From Nocardioides sp. QY071 (GTDB lineage: Bacteria; Actinomycetota; Actinomycetes; Propionibacteriales; Nocardioidaceae): DNA of 64,000 nt. Below the pieces are notes generated by a model. The model did no database searches. It saw only the letters and a list, made by a program, of their open reading frames with translations, and was not told the origin of the DNA. This document shows, piece by piece, positions 47,668 to 56,678 of the stretch. Positions within the stretch are counted from its first letter, which is position 1, and each line of letters opens with the position of its first letter. Where the stretch lies: contig NZ_CP124681.1 in the NCBI RefSeq assembly GCF_029961765.1, positions 5,518,001 through 5,582,000 on the forward strand. Reading direction: 5' to 3'. The translations under genes and the position numbers were made by a program.

Positions 47668-49917
47668 GTGGTCCGCCGTCGTTCTCGCCTGCTCGCAGGT
47701 CTGGCGACCGCTCTCGCGCTGGGTGTCGCGCTGCCCGGTGTCGCGCTGCCCGCGCACGCGATCCCGGACGCTGCGCCGAGGCACGCGGAGTACGACCCGC
47801 CGCTCGAGATCAGCATCGACGCGCTCACGCCCGGGCTGCTGCCCACCAGCGGCCCCCTCGTCGTCAGCGGCACGGTGACCAACGTCGACCTCGAGACCTG
47901 GCAGCGGATCAACCTCTACCCGATGTTCGGCTCGACCGCCCCGGCGATGACGACCGAGGAGGAGCTCAGCTCCGCGGTCGCCACCGACCCGGAGGCCGAG
48001 GTCGGCCAGCGCTACACCGACGACCTCGCGGTCCGCGCCGAGGTGGACTCGCTCGGGCCGGGGGAGAGCACCGACTACACGATCCGGATCCCCCAGCGGG
48101 TCCTGCGCCTGATGTTCGCGACACCCACCACCGGCGTCTACTGGTTCGGCGTGCACGCGCTCGGCGAGAACGCCGACGGGCGCGACAAGCTGGCCGACGG
48201 ACGGGCCCGGACCTTCCTGCCGTACGTCGCCCCGGGCGCCGGCGAGCCCGTCGACACCGCCGTCGTGGTGCCCCTGCGCGGCCGGGTCGCGCACTCGGCC
48301 GACGGCGAGCTGGGTCGCACCTCGTGGTGGGAGGAGGCGCTCGCGCCGGACGGCACGCTCGGCGGGCCGCTCGCGTTCGGTGCCGCCGGCAACACCCGGC
48401 CGGTGACCTGGCTGGTGGACCCCGCGCTGCCGGACGCGGTGAGCCAGCTCGCCGCCGGCAACCCGATCCGCGAGATCGCCCCGGTCGCCCCCGTCGACGA
48501 GCCGTCCGAGAGCGACAGCCCGTCGCCCAGCGAGTCGCAGAGCGACGACGCCGGCGAGGGCGGCGACGACGGGGCCGAGGTCGGCGGCGCGACCCTGGAG
48601 CCCGACAGCACGCTCGTGCGGGCCGCCCAGACCTGGCTCGACAAGGCCGGCTCCGTGCTGCCCGACGACACCGTCGCCCTGCTCCCGTACGGCGACCCCG
48701 ACCTCGCCGCCGCGGCGCACGCCCTGCCGAGCCTCTACGACACCGCACGCAAGCACCCGTCGCCGACGCTGGCCGCCTGGGGCATCGAGGGCACCCCGGT
48801 CGTCGCGTCGCGCAATGGCTACCTCGACGCCGGCGCGATCGAGAACGTCGACGACGACGCGACCGTGCTGCTCGGCGAGCAGATGTTCGGCGCCGAGGAC
48901 TATCCCGACGGCCCGCCCGTGGGCGGCCTGGTGGGCAGCCGGCCGGTCGTACCCACGAGCACCGCCACCGCCAAGGGTGGCCCGGGACCCGACCGGGCGC
49001 TGGCTCCGGTGGCGCTGCGCCAGCGGCTGCTCAGCGAGGCGGCGATCCGCATGATCGCCGCCCACGGGGGACGGCCGGCCCCGATCGTCGACGTCCTCCC
49101 GTCCGGCATCGACGCGGCCGACGCCTCCGAGTTCTGGTCGCAGCTGGACCCGGCGCTCGTCTCGCTGGTGTCCCTGCCGACGATCACGCACACCAACGAC
49201 CTGGCCGCGGGCGCCGACGGCGCCGGGCGCCAGATCGACCCCGACGACCTCACCTACCCCGAGGGCCAGGTCGCCGCGCAGCTCGACACCAGCGTGTTCA
49301 GCGAGGCCGGCGCCTTCATCCGCGCGGGACGCTCGCTGCAGAGCATCCTGGGCGAGGGCTACACGATCGGCGACACCGTCGTGGGCGAGGCGCTGGCCGG
49401 CACGTCGTACGCCATGCGCGACGACTCCGACGCCGCGCCGCGGCTGGGCCGCTCGCGCGACTGGGTGACCGGCCAGCTCGACATGGTGACCCTCGACGCG
49501 CCCCAGGGGGTCACGCTGTCGAGCAGCTCCGGCAGCTTCAACGTCGCCATCGCCAACACCCTCGACCACGCCGTGACCGTGCGGATCGAGGCGGCCACCG
49601 ACTCCGAGGCCACCATCAGGGCCGCGAACCCGATCGTGCTGGCGGCCAACAGCCGCTCGTCGGTCCCGATCAGCGCCGACATGCACGGCACCGGCGTCCA
49701 CAACGTCCGGCTCCGCCTCACCGACGCCGACGGTACGCCGATCGGTGCCGAGGACGAGCTGCCGATCCGTTCGGGTCAGGTCGGGGTGGTGATCTGGGCG
49801 ATCATCGGCACGGGCGCCGGCATCCTCTTCGTCGCCATCGGCATCCGCCTGGTCCGCCGCTTCCGCTCGCGCGGCCAGGGCAGCGGCCCCGGCGAGCCCG
49901 GCGAGGTCACTGCGTGA
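47668..49917 (+). CDS. DUF6049 family secreted/membrane protein
   Basis: 749 residues. An N-terminal signal peptide (RRRSRLLAGLATALALGVAL, then PGVALPAHA) precedes a long external region with a low-complexity acidic linker around 285-310 (SESDSPSPSESQSDDAGEGG). Immunoglobulin-like strands near 640-720 (VTLSSSSGSFNVAIANTLDH) are followed by a membrane helix (VGVVIWAIIGTGAGILFVAI) and a short basic tail. The family sits beside murJ in Actinobacteria (Rv3909 in M. tuberculosis). The 3' end overlaps murJ by four bases, so it is coupled to lipid II flipping, role unknown. Confidence 0.85.
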   Translation: MVRRRSRLLAGLATALALGVALPGVALPAHAIPDAAPRHAEYDPPLEISIDALTPGLLPTSGPLVVSGTVTNVDLETWQRINLYPMFGSTAPAMTTEEELSSAVATDPEAEVGQRYTDDLAVRAEVDSLGPGESTDYTIRIPQRVLRLMFATPTTGVYWFGVHALGENADGRDKLADGRARTFLPYVAPGAGEPVDTAVVVPLRGRVAHSADGELGRTSWWEEALAPDGTLGGPLAFGAAGNTRPVTWLVDPALPDAVSQLAAGNPIREIAPVAPVDEPSESDSPSPSESQSDDAGEGGDDGAEVGGATLEPDSTLVRAAQTWLDKAGSVLPDDTVALLPYGDPDLAAAAHALPSLYDTARKHPSPTLAAWGIEGTPVVASRNGYLDAGAIENVDDDATVLLGEQMFGAEDYPDGPPVGGLVGSRPVVPTSTATAKGGPGPDRALAPVALRQRLLSEAAIRMIAAHGGRPAPIVDVLPSGIDAADASEFWSQLDPALVSLVSLPTITHTNDLAAGADGAGRQIDPDDLTYPEGQVAAQLDTSVFSEAGAFIRAGRSLQSILGEGYTIGDTVVGEALAGTSYAMRDDSDAAPRLGRSRDWVTGQLDMVTLDAPQGVTLSSSSGSFNVAIANTLDHAVTVRIEAATDSEATIRAANPIVLAANSRSSVPISADMHGTGVHNVRLRLTDADGTPIGAEDELPIRSGQVGVVIWAIIGTGAGILFVAIGIRLVRRFRSRGQGSGPGEPGEVTA

Positions 49918-51605
49918 GCGAGACCGACGACGCGGCCGGCGGGGAGCAGAGGAGGATCCTCGCCAACACCGCCGTGATGGCGGCCGGCACGATCGTGTCG
50001 CGGTTCAGCGGCTTCATCCGCTCGACCCTGCTCGCGGCCGCCCTCGGCATCTCGCTGCACGCCGACATCTTCACCGTGGCCAACACGGTGCCGAACATGC
50101 TCTACATCCTGCTCGCGGGCGGCGTCTTCAACGCGGTGCTGGTGCCGCAGCTGGTCCGGTCGATGAAGAACGACCCGGACGGCGGCGCGGCGTACGTCAA
50201 CCGGGTGATGACCCTCGCCGCCTGCTTCCTGGGCCTGGTGACGGTGCTGCTCGTGGTCGCCGCGCCGCTGGTGATGCAGGTGCTGGTGCCGAGCTACAAC
50301 GCGCCGCACCTCGCCGAGCAGCGGCAGTCGGCGATCGACTTCGCGCGCTACTGCCTGCCGCAGGTCTTCTTCTACGGCATGTTCGTGCTGGTCGGCCAGG
50401 TGCTCAACGCGCGCGGCCGGTTCGGCCCGATGATGTGGGCGCCGATCGCCAACAACATCATCTCGGTCGGGGTCCTGGTCGCCTACCTGGTCGCCTTCGG
50501 CCCGGCGACGCCCGCCGAGCAGCGCGGCGCGTTCACCCCCGGTCAGGAGGCCCTGCTCGGCATCGGCTCGACGGTCGGCATCGCCGCCCAGCTGCTCATC
50601 CTGGTGCCCTACCTGCGCGCGGCCGGGGTGCGGGTGCGACCGCGGTTCGACTGGCGCGGCGTCGGGCTCGGCCACACCCTGCACCTGGCGATCTGGACCG
50701 TGCTCTTCGTCGTCGTCAACCAGATCGCGTATGTCGTCGTGGTGCGCCTCGCCTCGGGCGGCACCGCCGCCGCCGAGGACGGCACCGGCATCACGATCTA
50801 CTCGAACGTGATGCTCGTGACGATGGTCCCGCACTCGATCATCACCGTCTCCCTGGCGACCGCGATCCTGCCGCGGCTCTCGGCCGCGGCCGCCACCAGC
50901 GACATGGGCCGGCTCGCGACCACCCTCGGCGCGACGCTGCGCACGGCGCTGTCGGTCGTCGTACCGTTCGCGGCGCTGCTGCCCTCGATCGCGCTCCCGT
51001 TGGCCCAGGTCGTGTGGGGCCACGGGGCGACCGCGCCGTACGTGCACCGGTTCGAGTCGTCGATGGTGCTCTTCGGCTTCGCGGTCGTCGCGTTCACCGT
51101 GCACTACCTGGTCCTGCGCGGGTTCTACGCGCTCGAGCTCAACAGGCTGGTGTTCTTCGTGCAGTGCGCGATCGCGGCCACCAACATCGGCCTCGCGGTG
51201 CTGTTCGTCAGCCGGGTCGACCCGTGGGACACCTCCCCGATGCTGGTGCTGGCGTACGGCGGCGCGTACACCGTGGGCGCGACCCTCTCCTCGGTCGTGC
51301 TGCTGCGCACCCTGCGTCGCGGCGGCATGCCGCGCGGCGCGGTGTGGCACCGGCGCGGGTTCCTGCTGCGACTGCTCGCCGCGAGCGTGGTCGTGTTCGT
51401 GGTCGGCCGGTTCCTCGACATCGTGGTCACCGACACCGTCGTCGAGCTGGTCGGGCCGGACCCGCACTGGCTGTGGGCGGCTCTGGAGGTGGCGATCGTC
51501 AGCGCCGGTGCCGGAGGCGTCCTGCTGGCCCTCGCGCGCCCGCTGGGCCTCGACGACGTGACGTCGGTCGCCGACACCGTCAGCAGGCGGCTGAGCCGCC
51601 GCTAG
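49914..51605 (+). CDS. murJ: Lipid II flippase MurJ (MviN)
   Basis: 563 residues with 14 hydrophobic segments, the MurJ size. The N-terminal GTIVSRFSGFIRSTLLAAAL and NTVPNMLYILLAGGVFNAVL are the family signature, as is YSNVMLVTMVPHSIITVSLA later. It moves lipid II across the cytoplasmic membrane for peptidoglycan assembly. Unlike mycobacterial MviN, it has no fused C-terminal pseudokinase; that part is the separate next gene. GTG at 49914 overlaps the DUF6049 stop. Confidence 0.95.
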   Translation: MSETDDAAGGEQRRILANTAVMAAGTIVSRFSGFIRSTLLAAALGISLHADIFTVANTVPNMLYILLAGGVFNAVLVPQLVRSMKNDPDGGAAYVNRVMTLAACFLGLVTVLLVVAAPLVMQVLVPSYNAPHLAEQRQSAIDFARYCLPQVFFYGMFVLVGQVLNARGRFGPMMWAPIANNIISVGVLVAYLVAFGPATPAEQRGAFTPGQEALLGIGSTVGIAAQLLILVPYLRAAGVRVRPRFDWRGVGLGHTLHLAIWTVLFVVVNQIAYVVVVRLASGGTAAAEDGTGITIYSNVMLVTMVPHSIITVSLATAILPRLSAAAATSDMGRLATTLGATLRTALSVVVPFAALLPSIALPLAQVVWGHGATAPYVHRFESSMVLFGFAVVAFTVHYLVLRGFYALELNRLVFFVQCAIAATNIGLAVLFVSRVDPWDTSPMLVLAYGGAYTVGATLSSVVLLRTLRRGGMPRGAVWHRRGFLLRLLAASVVVFVVGRFLDIVVTDTVVELVGPDPHWLWAALEVAIVSAGAGGVLLALARPLGLDDVTSVADTVSRRLSRR

Positions 51606-51669
51606 TTCCGGCGCCGGCCGGACTAAGGTGACCGCAGGGACCACGAGGGCGGATCGGCAGGGGGACGAG

Positions 51670-53586
51670 GTGGCGACGTCGACGCGGTCGGGCGATGTCC
51701 TCGCCGGCCGCTACCGGTTGATCGACCTGCTCAGCGAGAGCGGCGGGGGACGGTTCTGGCGTGCCCACGACCGGGTCCTGGAGCGGTTCGTCGCGCTGCA
51801 CGTCATCGCCCAGGACGACCCCCGCGCCCACGAGCTGATCGAGGCGGCCCGCACGTCCGCCCAGGTCCTCGACCCGCGGATCCTGCGCGTGCTCGACGCC
51901 GAGGAGGAGGACGGGCGCTGCTTCGTGGTCAACGAGTGGGGGACCGGGATCTCGCTCGACATCCTGGTCACCCACGACGGGCCGCTGACGCCGCGCAACG
52001 CCGCCTGGCTGGTCGCCGACGTCGCCGACGCCCTCGCGCGGGCGCATGCCGCCGGCGTCACCCACGGGCGGCTCAACCCCGAGAACGTCCTCATCGACAG
52101 GTACGGCGCGGTGCGCATCATCGGGATGTGCGTCGACGCCGCCCTGCACGGCCTCTCGCCCGGCGACGTCCAGGGCGACCTCGAGGACCTCGGCGGCCTG
52201 CTGCACTGCGCGCTGACCGGCACCTGGCCGGGCCCGTCCGGCTCGATCGTGCCGGCCGCACCTCGCGAGAACGACACCACGCTCAGCCCCCGCCAGGTGG
52301 TGGCGGGCGTGCCGCAGCCGCTCGACGTGCTGTGGCGCGAGCTCGACCAGCGCAGCGGCGCACCCCGCTGGCGCCGGCGCAGCGCCGACCACCCCGACGT
52401 GTCCTCGGCCGCCGGCATCGCCGGCGAGCTGCTGGCGTTCGTCGGTGACCCGACCGGGGCACCCACCCGGCTGGCCCGCGCCATCCCGCCGATCAACGAG
52501 CTGCGCCCGGTGTGGCTGCCCGCCCTCGCCGACCCGCTGCCGCATGACGCCTCCCGCGACGACATCCCCGTCGTAGCGCCGGCCCCGGAGCCGGACCCCG
52601 AGCCCGACCCCGAGCCCGACCCGGAGCCTGAGCCCGAGCCGGACTCCGAGGACGAGCCGCCCATCCCCCTGGTGACCGAGCTGCCCACCGAGGCCGGGAT
52701 GCCGGTCTTCGGCGACGACGAGGACGTCACCTGGCTGCGCACCCGCAGCACCCCGCCGCCCCCGCCCCCGCCCTTCGAGGACCTGCCGGAGCGACCGCTG
52801 TTCGCCCCCGACCCGCCGGGCGGCGGCCGGCGCCGGCTGCCCCCGGTGCCCTCCGAGCCCGAGCCCGGCGCACCGCCTCCGGGCGTCACACCCACCGGGT
52901 TCTGGCCGTGGGACACCGACACCGGTCCCGACGAGCACGACTCCACCGACAGCCTGGAGACCGTGCCCGGCCGCAGCTGGCTGCGGCTCGCCATGGCCGT
53001 CGCGCTCGCGGTGCTGCTGCTCGTGGCGGTGGCGATCGCGTTCAACCTCGGCCGCGGCCGCACCGCCCTCGGCGGCGACCCGAAGGACACTCCGAGCACC
53101 GCCGAGACCAGCGCGGGCCGGGCCGCGGCCATCGACGGGGTCCGAGTCAGTGCCTTCGACCCGCTCGGCACCGACGGCGACGAGAACGGCTCGCTGGCCG
53201 AGGCCGTGGTCGACGGCGACACGCAGACCGGCTGGCGCACCGACACCTACTTCGACCAGCTCGGCCCCACCGGCCTCAAGACGGGCGTCGGCCTGGTCCT
53301 CGACCTGGGACGGACCCGCACGGTGGCCTCGGTCGACGTACGCATGATCGACGAGGGCCTGATGAGCCCCGACCAGGTCGGCCTGTACGCCGTCGACGGC
53401 GCCACCGCACCCACCGAGGCACCCATCGGCAGCCCGCTGGCGACCGCGAAGGGCGGCGGCCGGTTGACCCTGTCGCCTGCGGCCTCGGTGAGGGCTCGCT
53501 ACCTTGTCCTGTGGTGGACGGCCCTGCCGGAGGTCTCCGGTGGCTTCCGGGCCGAGGTCTCCGAGGTGGTGGTCCGTGGTGAGTGA
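51670..53586 (+). CDS. MurJ-associated membrane pseudokinase with extracellular discoidin-like domain
   Basis: 638 residues. Residues 10-270 are a protein-kinase fold without catalysis: the VAxK lysine is replaced (VALH, H44), HRD is THGRLNPENV (no Asp) and DFG is IGM. An acidic/proline-rich linker (EPDPEPDPEPDPEPEP) follows, then a transmembrane helix (about 438-460) and a C-terminal domain of about 150 residues with GDTQTGWRTDTYF and GLVLDLGRTRTVASVDVRM, as in discoidin-like carbohydrate-binding modules. It equals the C-terminal half of mycobacterial MviN as a separate chain. GTG at 51670 has GGGGGA five bases upstream. Confidence 0.88.
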   Translation: MATSTRSGDVLAGRYRLIDLLSESGGGRFWRAHDRVLERFVALHVIAQDDPRAHELIEAARTSAQVLDPRILRVLDAEEEDGRCFVVNEWGTGISLDILVTHDGPLTPRNAAWLVADVADALARAHAAGVTHGRLNPENVLIDRYGAVRIIGMCVDAALHGLSPGDVQGDLEDLGGLLHCALTGTWPGPSGSIVPAAPRENDTTLSPRQVVAGVPQPLDVLWRELDQRSGAPRWRRRSADHPDVSSAAGIAGELLAFVGDPTGAPTRLARAIPPINELRPVWLPALADPLPHDASRDDIPVVAPAPEPDPEPDPEPDPEPEPEPDSEDEPPIPLVTELPTEAGMPVFGDDEDVTWLRTRSTPPPPPPPFEDLPERPLFAPDPPGGGRRRLPPVPSEPEPGAPPPGVTPTGFWPWDTDTGPDEHDSTDSLETVPGRSWLRLAMAVALAVLLLVAVAIAFNLGRGRTALGGDPKDTPSTAETSAGRAAAIDGVRVSAFDPLGTDGDENGSLAEAVVDGDTQTGWRTDTYFDQLGPTGLKTGVGLVLDLGRTRTVASVDVRMIDEGLMSPDQVGLYAVDGATAPTEAPIGSPLATAKGGGRLTLSPAASVRARYLVLWWTALPEVSGGFRAEVSEVVVRGE

Positions 53587-54274
53587 CGAGGTGCTGACCG
53601 ATCACGAGCTGCTCGCTGCGCACGTCGCGGGCGACGCCACCGCCTTCGGCACCCTCGTCACCCGGCACCGCGACCGGCTGTGGGCCGTCGCGCTGCGCAC
53701 CTGCGGCCACCCCGAGACCGCCGCGGACGCCCTGCAGGACGGCCTGGTCTCCGCGTTCCGCCGCGCCGGCACCTTCCGCGGCGACGCCGCCGTGACCACC
53801 TGGCTGCACCGCGTGGTGGTCAACGCCTGCCTGGACCGGCTGCGCGCCGAGAAGGTACGCCGAGCCGAGCCGCTCCCCGACGACCTCGACGACCTCGAGC
53901 CCGGCCGCCGGCACCGCGAGACCGCCGGGCACGCGACCGACCCGGCCGAGCACGGTGTCGTGGTCGAGCGCCGCGAGCGGGTCCTCGACGCGCTGCGGAC
54001 CCTGCCCGAGGAGCAGCGGGCCGCGATCGTGCTGGTCGACATGGAGGGGTACCCCGTCGCCGAGGTGGCCCGGATCCTCGACTGCGCCGAGGGCACCGTC
54101 AAGAGCCGGTGCTCCCGCGGCCGGGCCCGGCTGGCAGTGCTGCTGGCCGACGTCCTCGAGCCCGCCGACGACGACACGGTCCCCCCGCCGCACGCCGCCG
54201 GGAACCCGACGGGCGCCCCGGACGTCGGATCGGTGACGCCCCGCGGACCACCCGCCGGGACCGCCGTCGACTGA
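53579..54274 (+). CDS. sigM: SigM-type ECF RNA polymerase sigma factor
   Basis: 231 residues. Region 2 (LLAAHVAGDATAFGTLVTRH, then HPETAADALQDGLVSAFRRA) and region 4 (PEEQRAAIVLVDMEGYPVAE, then DCAEGTVKSRCSRGRARLAV) are clear. Position between murJ and trxB matches SigM of M. tuberculosis (Rv3911). A long C-terminal tail rich in P follows. The GTG at 53579 overlaps the pseudokinase end by eight bases, so the two are coupled. Confidence 0.92.
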   Translation: MSDEVLTDHELLAAHVAGDATAFGTLVTRHRDRLWAVALRTCGHPETAADALQDGLVSAFRRAGTFRGDAAVTTWLHRVVVNACLDRLRAEKVRRAEPLPDDLDDLEPGRRHRETAGHATDPAEHGVVVERRERVLDALRTLPEEQRAAIVLVDMEGYPVAEVARILDCAEGTVKSRCSRGRARLAVLLADVLEPADDDTVPPPHAAGNPTGAPDVGSVTPRGPPAGTAVD

Positions 54275-54317
54275 CCACCCACCCGTCCCTCCGCGACGCC
54301 CTGCCAGGAACCCCCAC

Positions 54318-55109
54318 ATGAACGACGCCCACCAGCCGCTGACCTCCGCCGAGGAGGACGCCGTCCGGCGCGCCCTCGCGGACGCGGGCGGCCCGGTGCC
54401 GATGCCGGCGGACGTCGCCGACCGGCTCGACGGCGTGATCGCCGACCTGGCCGCCGAGCGCACCTCCGGCACCCGCCCCCTCGGCGGGGTGCACGAGTCG
54501 CATCCCGAGGCGGTCGTCGTACCTCTCGACCCGGCCGCGCTGCGTCGCCGGCGCCGGGTCCGGGTGCTGTTCGCCGCGGCCGCGGCGGTCGCGGTGGTCG
54601 CCGTCGGCGTCGGGATCGTGTCCGACCACCAGTCCGGGGAGGACCTGTCCGCGGCCAGCGAGGCCGCCAAGGACGACTCGGCCCGCGGCACCGCCACCGG
54701 CGAGGCCGGCGGCACCGCCCTCAAGGAGGCGCCGGAGGCCGCAGCCGTCCCCAGCGGCACCACCGCCGACTCGAGCGGACCGCACGTCGAGGCACGCCGG
54801 GTGCCCACCGACGAACCGCTGCGCGAGGTCCGGATCGCCCACCTGCGCGAGGACCTGGTCGCCCTCCAGCACGTCACGCTGCCGCACCCCAGCAGCGCCG
54901 ACTACTCCGGCGCCACCCTCGCGGCGCCTGACGGCTTCGTGTGCGACCCGGCCTCCTTCGGGCCCGGCCACCTCGTCGGCATCGAGTACGACGGCAAGCC
55001 GGCCGTCGTCGCCTTCCGCGCCCCGGTCGGCTCGACCCAGGTCGCCGAGGTGCTCGCCTGCGGCACCGGTGACGTGCTGCACTCCACCAGCCTCGCCGCG
55101 ACCGGCTGA
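54318..55109 (+). CDS. Probable anti-sigma factor for the SigM-type factor
   Basis: 263 residues. A soluble N-terminus (SAEEDAVRRALADAGGPVPM) precedes RRRRRVRV and one transmembrane helix (about 92-109), then an external domain with two cysteines (FVCDPAS and VLACGTG). The layout and the place right after the sigma gene (44 bp) match Rv3912-type anti-sigma partners. No zinc motif is seen. The external domain may sense an envelope condition. Confidence 0.78.
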   Translation: MNDAHQPLTSAEEDAVRRALADAGGPVPMPADVADRLDGVIADLAAERTSGTRPLGGVHESHPEAVVVPLDPAALRRRRRVRVLFAAAAAVAVVAVGVGIVSDHQSGEDLSAASEAAKDDSARGTATGEAGGTALKEAPEAAAVPSGTTADSSGPHVEARRVPTDEPLREVRIAHLREDLVALQHVTLPHPSSADYSGATLAAPDGFVCDPASFGPGHLVGIEYDGKPAVVAFRAPVGSTQVAEVLACGTGDVLHSTSLAATG

Positions 55110-55204
55110 CCCTCTGCTGGACCGGGACGGGCGCCCGGGAATCCGGCGGCCTACGATCTCGTTGTCGAAGTTGTCCGTCGTACCAGATCCAGGTCGGGAG
55201 TCCC

Positions 55205-56188
55205 ATGTCCGAGTCCGCCACGTCCGAGCCCCGCAACGTCATCGTCATCGGGTCCGGGCCGTCCGGCTACACCGCCGCGATCTACGCCGCGCGGGCCCAG
55301 CTGAACCCGCTGGTCTTCGAGGGCTCGGTCACCGCCGGCGGCGCGCTGATGAACACCACCGAGGTCGAGAACTTCCCGGGCTTCCGCGACGGCATCCAGG
55401 GCCCCGCCCTGATGGACGAGATGCGGGCCCAGGCCGAGCGCTTCGGGGCCGAGCTGGTCGCCGACGACGTGGTCGAGGTCGACCTCACCGGCGACATCAA
55501 GATCGTCAAGACCGCCACCGACACCTACACCGCCCGCGCGGTGATCCTGTCCACCGGCTCCGGCTACCGCAAGCTCGACCTCCCCAACGAGGAGCGGCTC
55601 TCCGGTCGCGGTGTCTCCTACTGCGCGACCTGCGACGGCTTCTTCTTCCGCGAGCAGCACATCGCGGTCGTCGGCGGTGGCGACTCCGCCGTCGAGGAGG
55701 CCACCTTCCTCACCCGCTTCGGCTCGAAGGTCTCCCTGATCGTGCGCCGCGACGAGCTGCGCGCCTCGAAGATCATGCAGGAGCGTGCCTTCGCCGACCC
55801 CAAGCTCGAGATCGTGTGGAACTCCGTCGTCGAGTCAATCAACGGCGAGGACTCCCTCGAGTCCCTCACGCTCAAGGACACCGTCACCGGCGAGACCTCC
55901 GAGCTGCCCGCGACCGGCCTGTTCATCGCGATCGGCCACGAGCCGCGCTCCGAGCTGCTGGTGGGTCAGGTCGACCTCGACGACAACGGCTACGTCCTGG
56001 TCCAGCCGGGCTCGACGGCCACCAACATCCGCGGCGTCTTCGCCGCCGGTGACCTGGTCGACCACACCTACCGCCAGGCGATCACCGCCGCCGGCACCGG
56101 CTGCGCCGCCGCCCTCGACGCGGAGCGCTTCATCGCCGAGCTCGACCACGCCGCCGCGACCGCCGGGAATGTCCCGGCCGGCGCGTAG
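55205..56188 (+). CDS. trxB: Thioredoxin reductase
   Basis: 327 residues. FAD motif VIVIGSGPSGYTAAIYAARA, redox pair CATC (C140 and C143) and the NADPH motif IAVVGGGDSAVEEATFLTRF are intact, as is GVFAAGDLVDHTYRQAITAA for FAD binding. It reduces thioredoxin with NADPH in the cytoplasm. trxA follows 49 bp downstream as in most actinobacteria. It may be controlled by the preceding SigM-type factor. Confidence 0.97.
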   Translation: MSESATSEPRNVIVIGSGPSGYTAAIYAARAQLNPLVFEGSVTAGGALMNTTEVENFPGFRDGIQGPALMDEMRAQAERFGAELVADDVVEVDLTGDIKIVKTATDTYTARAVILSTGSGYRKLDLPNEERLSGRGVSYCATCDGFFFREQHIAVVGGGDSAVEEATFLTRFGSKVSLIVRRDELRASKIMQERAFADPKLEIVWNSVVESINGEDSLESLTLKDTVTGETSELPATGLFIAIGHEPRSELLVGQVDLDDNGYVLVQPGSTATNIRGVFAAGDLVDHTYRQAITAAGTGCAAALDAERFIAELDHAAATAGNVPAGA

Positions 56189-56237
56189 GTTCAACTACAC
56201 AGACTTCACGTTCACCAAGATCCGAAGGAGCGCCCCC

Positions 56238-56567
56238 GTGGCCGACAACATCTCCGCCGTGACCGACGCCGAGTTCGACGCGCAGGTCCTCAAGTCCGAC
56301 AAGCCCGTCCTCGTGGACTTCTGGGCCGAGTGGTGCGGCCCGTGCCGCCAGGTCGCCCCGATCCTCGACGAGATCGCCGGCGCGCACGGCGACAAGATCA
56401 CGTTCTTCAAGATGAACGTCGACGAGAACCCGGTCACCCCGGCGTCCTACCGCGTCACCGGCATCCCGACGATCAACGTCTACCAGGGCGGCGAGGTCGT
56501 GAAGACCATCGTCGGCGCCCGTCCGAAGGCCGCGATCCTCAACGAGCTCGCCGACTTCATCGCCTGA
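56238..56567 (+). CDS. trxA: Thioredoxin
   Basis: 109 residues. The WCGPC active site at 32-36 (VDFWAEWCGPCRQVAPILDE), the buried acidic residue and cis-Pro (GIPTINVYQGGEVV) are all present. GAAGGAG lies nine bases before the GTG at 56238. It would also serve ArsC if that uses thioredoxin. A hairpin terminator follows. Confidence 0.96.
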   Translation: MADNISAVTDAEFDAQVLKSDKPVLVDFWAEWCGPCRQVAPILDEIAGAHGDKITFFKMNVDENPVTPASYRVTGIPTINVYQGGEVVKTIVGARPKAAILNELADFIA

Positions 56568-56581
56568 CATCCCCCCGCAAG

Positions 56582-56605
56582 GCCCCCGGTCCTCGGACCG
56601 GGGGC
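56582..56605 (+). terminator. Rho-independent terminator after trxA
   Basis: GCCCCCGGTCC (56582-56592) pairs with its complement (56595-56605), with a TTT after it. The stem is GC-rich and lies 15 bp after the trxA stop. Confidence 0.85.
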
Positions 56606-56678
56606 TTTCGCATTCCCCACCGGGTTCGGTCCGCAGCGCCCACAATGTCCTCGCTCCCGACCGAAGACCGGAGGACTC

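Noticed and set aside
46135..49701. An 1188-codon minus-strand frame reaching far upstream of pcnA
   Set aside because: Only 46135-47616 has tRNA nucleotidyltransferase similarity; the upstream part is antisense to the DUF6049 gene.
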